From contig MJGA01000034.1 in NCBI GenBank assembly GCA_001910725.1, forward strand, positions 62,001 through 126,000: a DNA stretch of 64,000 bases, written 5' to 3'. Below the pieces are notes generated by a model that searched no databases, was not told the origin of the DNA, and saw only the letters and a program-made list of their open reading frames with translations. The position numbers and the translations under genes were made by a program. Of the stretch, positions 20,300 to 27,508 are shown in pieces (position 1 is the stretch's first letter; every line of letters starts with the position of its first letter). This DNA comes from Phanerodontia chrysosporium. Taxonomy: Eukaryota; Basidiomycota; Agaricomycetes; Polyporales; Phanerochaetaceae.

Positions 20300-23210
20300 T
20301 GTGAGGGGTTTGTAGAGGCAGTTGTACTTGATGTTGTAGAGCGAGGTCGCTGCTGACCATGAAGCCTGGGTGTCTGCTTTTATATTCTTCGAGTAGGTCC
20401 TTGGCGTTCTCGAGATGAGACTCCGGTTCCCATGAGTTTTCCGCCGTTGGTTGGTCCTTCCACCTGATGAGGTAACGTCTTCCGTTGCCCCAGGGACGAT
20501 CTGTCAAAATGGCCTCAACTTCGTACTCCTCGTGACCATCGATAAGGTCAGGAGGGGGGTTCAGGAAGTTTTTTCCATGCTGCGGTGTTTCATGATACGG
20601 AGATAGAAGCGAAGCATGTACCACGGGGTGAATCTTCATGGTCTTGGGAAGTGCCAACTTGTACACGAGGCGCGATAAGACCTTGGCTATCTTGAAGGGT
20701 CCGTGCCTCTTGGGAGCTAACTTCTTGAAGGGGTAACCGTCGTCGTGATGAGTCATTTCCAACCAGACCTTCTGACCTTCTTTGAAAGGTTGGAAATGCC
20801 GGCAGACCCGGGTAGCCATTTGTGCCGTGGCATAATCTAACGCGGCTCCTGCTTCTTCTTGTGCCCGTTGTCGCCTTCTGAACCATTCTTGAATAGAAGG
20901 GACTTTGGACTTGGCGAATTGTGTGGGTAGCACCATTGGGTGAGAGCCGTACATAAGGAAGAAGGGAGAATGGTGGGTCGCTGAGTGTTCCCTATTGTTG
21001 AAGGCAAACTCCATATTTGTTACGAAGTCTGCCCAATCATGCGGGTGGTTGGAGCAGAAGATCCGTAGGTAGGATTCGATTTCGCGGTTGACGCGTTCTG
21101 TTTCACCATCAGTTTGAGGGTGATATGGTGTACTCAGGCGTTGCTCTGTTCCCGTGAGTCTCCATAATTCCTGCATGACTTGCGAGTCGAACTGTGGTCC
21201 CCTATCTGATAGGAATACACTTGGCATCCCGAAGCGACGAAAAACTTGATTATGGTAGTTTGTGGCGGTCGTTATTGCATTGATTTTTTCGGTGCAAGGG
21301 ATAAGGATTACCCCCTTCGTAGAATCGTGGTCGACCACGACCATCAGAGCTGAATAGCCGCGGGACATAGGGAGATGAGTGATGAAGTCACAGGTGACGA
21401 AAGCAAAAGGGCGAGATCGGTGCGTGGCCTTGATCGGCTGTAGCGGCGGTTTCGTGGGATGCGTGTTGACTTTCATCTGTTGGCAGGTAGCGCAACCTTG
21501 CACGTATGCAGCGACAAAGGAGCGCATTCCTGGCCAGTAAAAGTCCCGGTCAATGAGTTCAGCTGTTTTATACCTTCCCGGATGGCCAGTTATAGGGGAA
21601 TCGTGATAAAGGTGTGTTACTTGGCGTCGGAGTTGAAGGTCAGATGGAACATAACATTTATCACGGTAGAAGATGAGGCCATCTTCAAATGACCAGTCAT
21701 CTCGTGTAGTTCGCCCAGGGAAAGGGAGGTGAGTGCTGTTTAGTGCTGCAATGACTGTGTTGGCGAAAGGGTCGTCTTCTGTGAGATGTCGAATATCTCT
21801 TCGGAGGTTGTCATCGAATGGGTGGTGCATAGGAGAGATTGAATGGTCGGTGCTTGTGAGGAGGTCAGTTGCCATGTGCAAAGATCGAATGCGAGTGGTT
21901 TGAAATACTGAGTCGGGGAGAAGAATAATATCGATGTTGTCGTCCGCGGTGTGAGTAGGGAAACGATTGCGGGTCATGGCGTCTGCTTGAACTAGTTGAG
22001 ACCCGGGGCAATGATGAAGTGTGTAATTGAATTGCGAAAGGAATAGATGCCATCGTGCTTGCCGTCGGTTAAGTCGTCGTGGCGAACGGAAATAAGTTAG
22101 ATTCTTATGATCAGTTAGGATGCGAATTGGGTGGTATGCTCCATGTAGATAATGGCGCCATGCCTCTAGGGCGCGGATAATTGCCAAGAGTTCTCTGTCG
22201 TAGATTTCGTAGTTCCGTTCCGCTGGTAATAGGGATTGGGAAAGGTATGCGACAGGGTGCCATTCTCCATTTTCATCTTGCTGACGTAGTACCGCTGCGG
22301 TCGCCACAAGGGAAGCGTCGCATTCGATGACGAAGGGTTTAGTGGTGTCCGGAGTGAGTAGGACGGGTGCCGTGGTAAACCGTCTTTTCAATTCATCGAA
22401 GGCTTGTTGACATTCTGTGGTCCAGTTGAACGGTGCGTCCTTCTTTGTGAGGTCCATGAGTGGGCGTGCAATATCAGAGTAATGGTCTATGAATCTTCGG
22501 TAGAAATTTCCGAAGCCCAGGAATCCTCGCACTTGCTTTACGGTAGTGGGAACTGGCCATTCTAGGACCCCCTTGACTTTGACGGGGTCCATTGAAACAT
22601 TATTGAATGATACAATCATTCCCAAAAATTCGACCGATTCGACGTCGAAGGCACATTTTTCAGGTTTGACGAAGAGGTCGTTTTCCCGGAGTCTTCTTAT
22701 GACGCGAATTGTCTTTTCCTGGATGTCTTGACTGTCGTGTCCGCAGATTAGAATGTCGTCCATGTAGATTTGTAACCATCCTTCGCCTAGCATGTCCTTG
22801 AAGATGTCGTTCATCATTGCCTGGAATGTAGCCGGTGAGTTGCACAACCCGAAGAACATAACCGTGGGTTCAAACAGCCCTCTACTTGTCTTAAAGGCTG
22901 CCTTCCACTGGTCTCCATCTTTAATCCTGACATTGTTGTAGCCTGATCGTAGGTCCATCTTTGTGAACCGTCTGAACCCTTTGATCTTGTCGAGGAGTTC
23001 GGAGATGAGTGGTAGCGGGTATACGTTCTTGACGGTCCCCTCGTTTAGATATCTGTAATCTTGGCATGGTCGCAGACTGCCATCCTTCTTTCCTACGAAG
23101 AAGAATGGTGATGCCATTGGAGACTTGCTTGGCCGGATATACCCTTTGCGTAGGTTTTCATCGATAAACTCATTCATTTTCTCCTCTTCCAACGGCGATA
23201 ATGGATACAC
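20235..23210 (-). CDS. Chromovirus pol part 2: reverse transcriptase, RNase H, integrase, chromodomain
   Basis: Open from VYPLSPLEEEKMNEFI to the stop at 20235 (about 990 codons). RT: KDGSLRPCQDYRYLNEGT, MDLRSGYNNVRI, catalytic YMDD at about residue 150. RNase H: VIECDASLVATAAVL, YEIYDRELLAIIRALE. Integrase: HHCC zinc finger (GHPGRYKTAELIDRDFYWPG, CATCQQMK), then the D-D-E core (VTCDFITHLP, SDRGPQFDSQVMQELW, HPQTDGETERVNREIE). C-terminal chromodomain: YEVEAILTDRPWGNGRRYLI, then RWKDQPTAENSWEPESHL, with the aromatic cage partly conserved; such domains direct insertion to marked chromatin. The frame lies one base off the preceding protease-dUTPase frame. There is no own ATG; translation would need a frameshift or a restored base. 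Confidence 0.92.
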   Translation of the reverse strand: MYPLSPLEEEKMNEFIDENLRKGYIRPSKSPMASPFFFVGKKDGSLRPCQDYRYLNEGTVKNVYPLPLISELLDKIKGFRRFTKMDLRSGYNNVRIKDGDQWKAAFKTSRGLFEPTVMFFGLCNSPATFQAMMNDIFKDMLGEGWLQIYMDDILICGHDSQDIQEKTIRVIRRLRENDLFVKPEKCAFDVESVEFLGMIVSFNNVSMDPVKVKGVLEWPVPTTVKQVRGFLGFGNFYRRFIDHYSDIARPLMDLTKKDAPFNWTTECQQAFDELKRRFTTAPVLLTPDTTKPFVIECDASLVATAAVLRQQDENGEWHPVAYLSQSLLPAERNYEIYDRELLAIIRALEAWRHYLHGAYHPIRILTDHKNLTYFRSPRRLNRRQARWHLFLSQFNYTLHHCPGSQLVQADAMTRNRFPTHTADDNIDIILLPDSVFQTTRIRSLHMATDLLTSTDHSISPMHHPFDDNLRRDIRHLTEDDPFANTVIAALNSTHLPFPGRTTRDDWSFEDGLIFYRDKCYVPSDLQLRRQVTHLYHDSPITGHPGRYKTAELIDRDFYWPGMRSFVAAYVQGCATCQQMKVNTHPTKPPLQPIKATHRSRPFAFVTCDFITHLPMSRGYSALMVVVDHDSTKGVILIPCTEKINAITTATNYHNQVFRRFGMPSVFLSDRGPQFDSQVMQELWRLTGTEQRLSTPYHPQTDGETERVNREIESYLRIFCSNHPHDWADFVTNMEFAFNNREHSATHHSPFFLMYGSHPMVLPTQFAKSKVPSIQEWFRRRQRAQEEAGAALDYATAQMATRVCRHFQPFKEGQKVWLEMTHHDDGYPFKKLAPKRHGPFKIAKVLSRLVYKLALPKTMKIHPVVHASLLSPYHETPQHGKNFLNPPPDLIDGHEEYEVEAILTDRPWGNGRRYLIRWKDQPTAENSWEPESHLENAKDLLEEYKSRHPGFMVSSDLALQHQVQLPLQTPHNVDQLLFHLPAHSGPRYPHGQ

Positions 23211-24541
23211 TTTGCAGTCTCGGGGATGAAATCTGGCTTGAGGTCAATGGCATGATCATATGGTCTTGATTCTGGGAAGCGTTCAGCTGCCTTTTTCTCG
23301 AAGACTTCCTTGAATTCATCGAGGTAGTCTGGAATGTAGGCTGCTTTCTTCTGCGATCCTTCCTCCTGTGCTAATGTCATTGCCGGATTGACCTTTGCGT
23401 TGATGTACAGATCGTGAATTGCTTGTGTGGTTGTGGTTTCAATGGCGCGAACCCATACTTCATGCTTGCCTGGTGTGTATGCTAGCACGAAGTCTTCTGT
23501 CACTTCTTCATCCTGGTTAACGTAGTCGGATGAGGTGACTTGGAATTGTGGAGGGCATTCAGGATGGGTCGCCATGCGTATTGCACCTATCGTGACGTGT
23601 AGAAGCCGTTGAAAAGACGGTCCCAAACCAGTGGATCCAAAGCCTTTGTTTCCTCGGGTGGTTTGCGTGAGGTTAGTGACTTCCTTGACCTCTGGCTGCA
23701 TGATCCTTTCTAGGATTATTTGCGCAATTCTATCCCCAGGTTGTACTTGGAATGGTTCCTTGGTGTTGTTGACCAGTATGACCATGATTTCGCCTGTGTA
23801 ATCTCGGTCTACCACTCCCGCAGCAACGTCGATTCCCTTTGATGCTAGCCCGCTTCTTGGAGCTATGCGAGCGTATGTGCCAGCGGGAGGAGTGATCTTT
23901 AGTCCTGTCCGGACCTTCATGCGACTCCATGGTGGAATGACGATTGACTCGGCAGAGGAGATATCGTATCCAGCTGCTTCGTCAATTCCTCTAGTTGGAA
24001 GTGTTCCTCCACCTCGTTCGACTAATAAATGCGTGCGTAGAAGGGCCTCTTCTTCCTGTGTGGCTACTTGTATGATTCGTCCTTCTGGATCGGCTTCGTC
24101 GTCAATGAGAATTGTTCGGGGGGTGAAGTCGATCAAGCCTGTTTTCCAATTAATCCTTGGATTATGCTTTTGCAGCCAGTCAAATCCAAGGATTAATTCT
24201 TGTTTCCCTAGATGGGTGACGAGAAGTCGTTCCTTCATGGTCTTGCCCTTGATTACCATTTCGGCGTTAACGTAGTTTCTGATGTTCCCAATCCTGTTCG
24301 GTGTTCCGTCGACATTGTATACTGCTATTGGTTTCTCCATTGGATGTTCTTGTAACCCGAGCTTTCGTACCAGAGATCGGTCGATGAACTTGCCCTGCGC
24401 GCCCGAATCGATGAGAGCCTTGGTGGTTCCAGCATTTGTACTCATTCTGATGGTGACAGGAATATTTATCGATTGCGCTTGCATATCTGCCACCAATACA
24501 GAATGAATCGAGTATCTCTGAGGAGTGACAGCCGGCGTCAT
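23174..24541 (-). CDS. Chromovirus pol part 1: aspartic protease fused to dUTPase
   Basis: The ORF starts a few bases after the gag stop. The protease has the ALIDSGAQGKFID active-site loop and the LILGFDWLQKHNP flap-side motif typical of Ty3/gypsy. It is followed directly by a trimeric-type dUTPase with all five motifs in order: EAAGYDISS (1), ARIAPRSGLASKGI (2), AAGVVDRDYTGEIMVIL (3, with the catalytic Asp), QPGDRIAQIILE (4) and TRGNKGFGSTG (5). dUTPase removes dUTP and limits uracil in new cDNA. After motif 5 comes a linker and the usual RT-entry region (DYLDEFKEVFEKKAAERFPE, YDHAIDLKPDFIPETAK). The frame is lost at about 23210, one base short of the RT frame. Confidence 0.9.
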   Translation of the reverse strand: MTPAVTPQRYSIHSVLVADMQAQSINIPVTIRMSTNAGTTKALIDSGAQGKFIDRSLVRKLGLQEHPMEKPIAVYNVDGTPNRIGNIRNYVNAEMVIKGKTMKERLLVTHLGKQELILGFDWLQKHNPRINWKTGLIDFTPRTILIDDEADPEGRIIQVATQEEEALLRTHLLVERGGGTLPTRGIDEAAGYDISSAESIVIPPWSRMKVRTGLKITPPAGTYARIAPRSGLASKGIDVAAGVVDRDYTGEIMVILVNNTKEPFQVQPGDRIAQIILERIMQPEVKEVTNLTQTTRGNKGFGSTGLGPSFQRLLHVTIGAIRMATHPECPPQFQVTSSDYVNQDEEVTEDFVLAYTPGKHEVWVRAIETTTTQAIHDLYINAKVNPAMTLAQEEGSQKKAAYIPDYLDEFKEVFEKKAAERFPESRPYDHAIDLKPDFIPETAKCIHYRRWKRRK

Positions 24542-24545
24542 CCTC

Positions 24546-25979
24546 TTAGTTAAAAATCCTTCTGAGTCTCCGTGGTCTCATTGTCGTTGGTCTTCGAGCG
24601 CGTTGAATAATAGCGAGTGGCGAGTTCGTCGAATTGCTGCATGGACAAGGCCATGACAGCATTGATGTCAACTTGGTTCGTGTTAGAGGTTCCTTCGTTG
24701 GTTTCGTCCTTTCCTTCGACTTGTGTTGCCCTGATCTGGGTTCGATTGTTGCCCTGGTTTGACGTAAATTGGCGTGTGAATCCGCCTCGTCCGGGGTTGT
24801 TCCTTCCTTGTCCACCCCGTTGCCTTGTTCGTTCTGCTCTTGGTTACGGCGTGGAGCTCGGCATTCTCGTGCAATGTGCCCTTCTCGTCTACAATTGTAG
24901 CACTTGACTCCAGTCTTCCTGGTGGTGATGGCGTCGATCTCCATTGCATTGGGATCAGGAGTGGATGTAGTGTTGGAGTTGGAAGTGGTGGAATGATTGG
25001 AGTAGTGCGTGTGGTCTTTACGCTGCCAGATTGATTTGACAATGCGTCTTCTATTGTCGATGATGAGGGCGTGATTCTGCCAAAGGGATAGAGGGGCGTG
25101 ATCCGGTACAACGAGAAGGAGTTTGTCGACGAGTTTATGATCGAGGGCGCGTACATATTGTTGCGCCATGGATTCATCAGCGTCGGGGTTAATGACACCT
25201 GCTTCGGCGAGAAGGGTATTGAATTCCACATTGAATTCGTGGACGGATCTGTCGCCTTGCGTAATGGCATGGAGCCTGCTCATAGCTTCCGCTCTGGGAT
25301 CTGGTGATTGGTATGTGTCGAGGAAGTCTGCCTTGTGCTTGTCCCATGTGGGGAATCCACTGAGTAAGTAGATTCGCTCTCGCATGGTGGCCCATCGTCT
25401 AGGGTACTTCTTTCCTTCGTCCTTCATTCTTGAGTCGAAGTAGCGGATCTTGGATTCGTCGGTGGGGAACTTGGAGGCTTTGGCTCTAAAGTACATCTCG
25501 CATTGGTGGACGAAGTCGCGAGCCTTCTCGGCTTCCCCAGTGAATTCTTCCGGAGGTGTCACCTGTTCGTCTTGTGGTACGAGGGCCCGTATTGCCGCTG
25601 TGAAGGCTGCTAAGACATTCTGGTCGAGGTTGGATGGAGGTTGCGGTCCGTTGCCTCCTCCTCCTGGGGAATTGCCTCCTCCTCCTCCTGGCGGATTGCC
25701 TCCTCCTCCTCCTGGAGGATTACCTCCTCCTCCTCCTGAGGGGTTGCTTCCACTTCCTTGACCGAGGTTTCCGTAGTGTGTGAACCATGTTCCGCTCGAG
25801 TTCGCGGCCTGGTTTATGGCTTGTTGGAATAGTGCGACAGATATGCCATTAGGGTTTCCCTGAAACCCGACTCGTTGTGCCACTGCTGCGAGTAATTGTT
25901 CGACAGGTAAGTCATCGAGGTTCTGTATCGTGTTTGTCTCTTGGCGTGTTTCAGTTTCCAACTGTGTTTCGGTGGCCAT
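24546..25979 (-). CDS. Chromovirus gag with CCHC zinc knuckle; frame break near its end
   Basis: ATG at 25979. The N-terminal region contains a Gly/Pro minisatellite (GGGGGNPP units, bases 25650-25740), then a capsid-like segment (EEFTGEAEKARDFVHQCEMY, LSGFPTWDKHKADFLDTYQS, RSVHEFNVEFNTLLAEAG) and one CCHC knuckle, CYNCRREGHIAREC. After 24830 the annotated frame becomes unlike gag, whereas the frame shifted by one base reads as a polar RGG-type tail (RQRGGQGRNNPGRGGFTR ... QQFDELATRYYSTR) and ends at nearly the same place. A single lost base at 24830/24831 is the simplest explanation. Confidence 0.85.
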   Translation of the reverse strand: MATETQLETETRQETNTIQNLDDLPVEQLLAAVAQRVGFQGNPNGISVALFQQAINQAANSSGTWFTHYGNLGQGSGSNPSGGGGGNPPGGGGGNPPGGGGGNSPGGGGNGPQPPSNLDQNVLAAFTAAIRALVPQDEQVTPPEEFTGEAEKARDFVHQCEMYFRAKASKFPTDESKIRYFDSRMKDEGKKYPRRWATMRERIYLLSGFPTWDKHKADFLDTYQSPDPRAEAMSRLHAITQGDRSVHEFNVEFNTLLAEAGVINPDADESMAQQYVRALDHKLVDKLLLVVPDHAPLSLWQNHALIIDNRRRIVKSIWQRKDHTHYSNHSTTSNSNTTSTPDPNAMEIDAITTRKTGVKCYNCRREGHIARECRAPRRNQEQNEQGNGVDKEGTTPDEADSHANLRQTRATIEPRSGQHKSKERTKPTKEPLTRTKLTSMLSWPCPCSNSTNSPLAIIQRARRPTTMRPRRLRRIFN

Positions 25980-26346
25980 GTCGGATTGTGTGGAGTCAGT
26001 GGACGACTGTGTTTCTTCGCTTTCGTCGTGTGCTCTTGCCTCCTGTTCGTCGGAGTATCTCTCGTATTCGTCGATGCTGGGGAATCTGCTAATTTGCTGT
26101 TCTGTCGGTCGTTCGTGATCTTCTTCAGAGATTTCGTCTTCGGGTGCTGCGTTAAGGTACCTCCAAGGGCACGGTTGTACTTGACACTTGGTCCACTGAA
26201 GTCTGCCGCGTTCGTTCTTTCCCCAGTGCTTGTCCTTGATCTGTTTCTTGTGGAATACGTGTGCGCAACTGGCGCACGCTAGCTTGTCCGTGGTGACTGC
26301 GATATTCTGGGCTTGGGCCTTAGGCAGGCCAGCCGATGGGTGTGGG

Positions 26347-26356
26347 AGCTTCTCCT
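26347..26356 (-). promoter_or_regulatory. Self-complementary primer-binding site (Tf1-like self-priming)
   Basis: Two bases inside the 5' LTR edge, in element sense, lies AGGAGAAGCT. It does not begin with TGG, so it is no tRNA 3'-end match. It is perfectly complementary to AGCTTCTCCT inside the LTR (26487-26478 in element sense), which lies 26-34 nt downstream of a TATATAAGG box and is thus the expected 5' end of the transcript. This is the geometry of Tf1/sushi elements, whose mRNA 5' end folds back to prime reverse transcription. Confidence 0.72.
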
Positions 26357-26358
26357 AA

Positions 26359-26695
26359 TGTAAGAGTCTGAATACGTGTATTGAAGACTTGAGCTCAGGC
26401 CTCAAGTGTAGCACGAGTACAGAAGACTTGGACTCAGGCTCCAAGTGTAGCAATAGATAACTAGACGAGAGTACAAGAGGAGAAGCTGAAGAAAAGAGTA
26501 CAGAGAGGTAGTCCTTATATACTCTAATCCAGGCCTGCTACCAGGAGGGAACAACGAGGCATAGGCTACCAGTCAGTACGAGTCATAATGAATCAAGGGA
26601 TGAAATATGATGAAAGAGAGGGTGAAACATGTAAGAGAAAAGAGAGGATCAAATAAATCAGCATGGCCTTGCACAGCCATATCCCAACTGTAACA
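26359..26695 (-). repeat. 5' LTR of the chromovirus
   Basis: 337 bp with the same ends as the 3' LTR. In element sense it holds TATATAAGG (plus-strand 26521-26513), and the predicted transcript start AGCTTCTCC begins at 26487. TSD copy CTCTG follows at 26696-26700. Confidence 0.92.
26513..26521 (-). promoter_or_regulatory. TATA box of the chromovirus LTR promoter
   Basis: TATATAAGG on the minus strand, 26-34 nt upstream of the base predicted to start the transcript from the self-priming complementarity. The same box is conserved in the other LTR. Confidence 0.6.
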
Positions 26696-27508
26696 CTCTG
26701 CGGCGTTGAGGATGGTGTATGCTTGGATGGATCGAGAGGATCAGGCACGGGGGTCGCCACCTTCGATTGTCGTGCCAGATCTCCGGTTTGTGCGCTGCAT
26801 GCTTGCAGTGGCTAGGGTTGGGCCAGACTCTGAGAAGGTTCGAACCTTCCTCATTGAAGAGCTTATCGACGGCAACGACCAAGGGGCATTTGTCAAGTAT
26901 ATCAACAATGTCAACTGTCGCCCTGCAGTGCACCTGATGGACGACATGAGGCGCAAGGCCGAGTTCTTGTGTTTCGTTCAGCACGTCCAGTTCATCAAGT
27001 CGCACCACCAAATGTTCACATCGGACTTTCAAGGTGCGAAGTCTCTCGTCTCTAACTCAACACTTCATACTGATGTCTCCTCTGTCTATCAGGAGGTCGT
27101 TCTCTTCTGACTGATCCTCAAATTGTCACTCACCCGTAAGTCTTTCTTCTTCGATCTGCTGCAGTGGCTTCAATATTCATCTGCGCTTCATGATACTAGG
27201 CAATGGGATCCGTTCCTCTTTGCCAGTGGTAACCTCGGGTACGAGAATCTCTTATCAGACCACAGATGCGGCCAGCTATGTCACCATTATGGACTGGACC
27301 CATTGAAACCTGAGGTCGTTGACACTACTGGTGGTGCCTCAGCACTGTCGAAGCTGACAGAGCTAGAGCCCACAGGTGCTGCGGCATCCACATAGTGCTG
27401 GCATAAGATTATCTTGTCTGTGTAACATACCTACAAATGTGATCGTATAGTACAGGGGACGAGAACGACTGGGGTGTGTAGTGATGGAAGACAACGGCCG
27501 CGGGGACG

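Larger units (their letters stand above)
18565..26695 (-). mobile_element. Complete Ty3/gypsy chromovirus with dUTPase and an extra ORF
   Basis: The element is 8,131 bp and reads on the minus strand: 5' LTR 26359-26695, priming site 26347-26356, gag 25979-24546, protease-dUTPase 24541 to about 23211, RT-RNase H-integrase-chromodomain 23210-20235, ORF3 20299-19028, a purine-rich stretch, and 3' LTR 18565-18901. The two LTRs are each 337 bp and differ at four positions, all transitions, and the CTCTG duplication is perfect, so the insertion is young. The chromodomain places it among chromoviruses. The only lesions seen are two apparent single-base losses, one late in gag and one between the dUTPase and RT segments. 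Confidence 0.93.
16389..27395 (+). pseudogene. Alpha-type protein kinase gene split by an LTR retrotransposon
   Basis: Exons: 16389-16602, 16663-16920, 16973-17211, 17265-17591, 17647-17823, 17885-18095, 18163-18564, [LTR element], 26701-27033, 27093-27135, 27200-27395. Leaving out the element and one CTCTG copy gives 2,400 nt, 799 residues, no stop. The N-terminus has a CxxC-CxxC zinc ribbon (CDRCEKKFP, WSLCPDCF). The kinase N-lobe lysine is in KPICVKQVYKK. The C-lobe is classical for alpha kinases: FLIEELIDGN, KYINN, SDFQGGRSLLTDPQIVTHP, then FASGNLG and the zinc-binding HRCGQLCHH. The element sits between the two lobes, antisense to the kinase, so a normal kinase cannot be made from this allele. 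The donor after 18095 (GTGGTA) is the weakest splice call. Confidence 0.85.

Noticed and set aside
23174..23210. Programmed -1 frameshift between dUTPase and RT frames
   Set aside because: No convincing slippery heptamer (sequence around the site is GCAAAGTG) and a single missing G explains it as well, in line with similar breaks in host genes. Kept only as an alternative.
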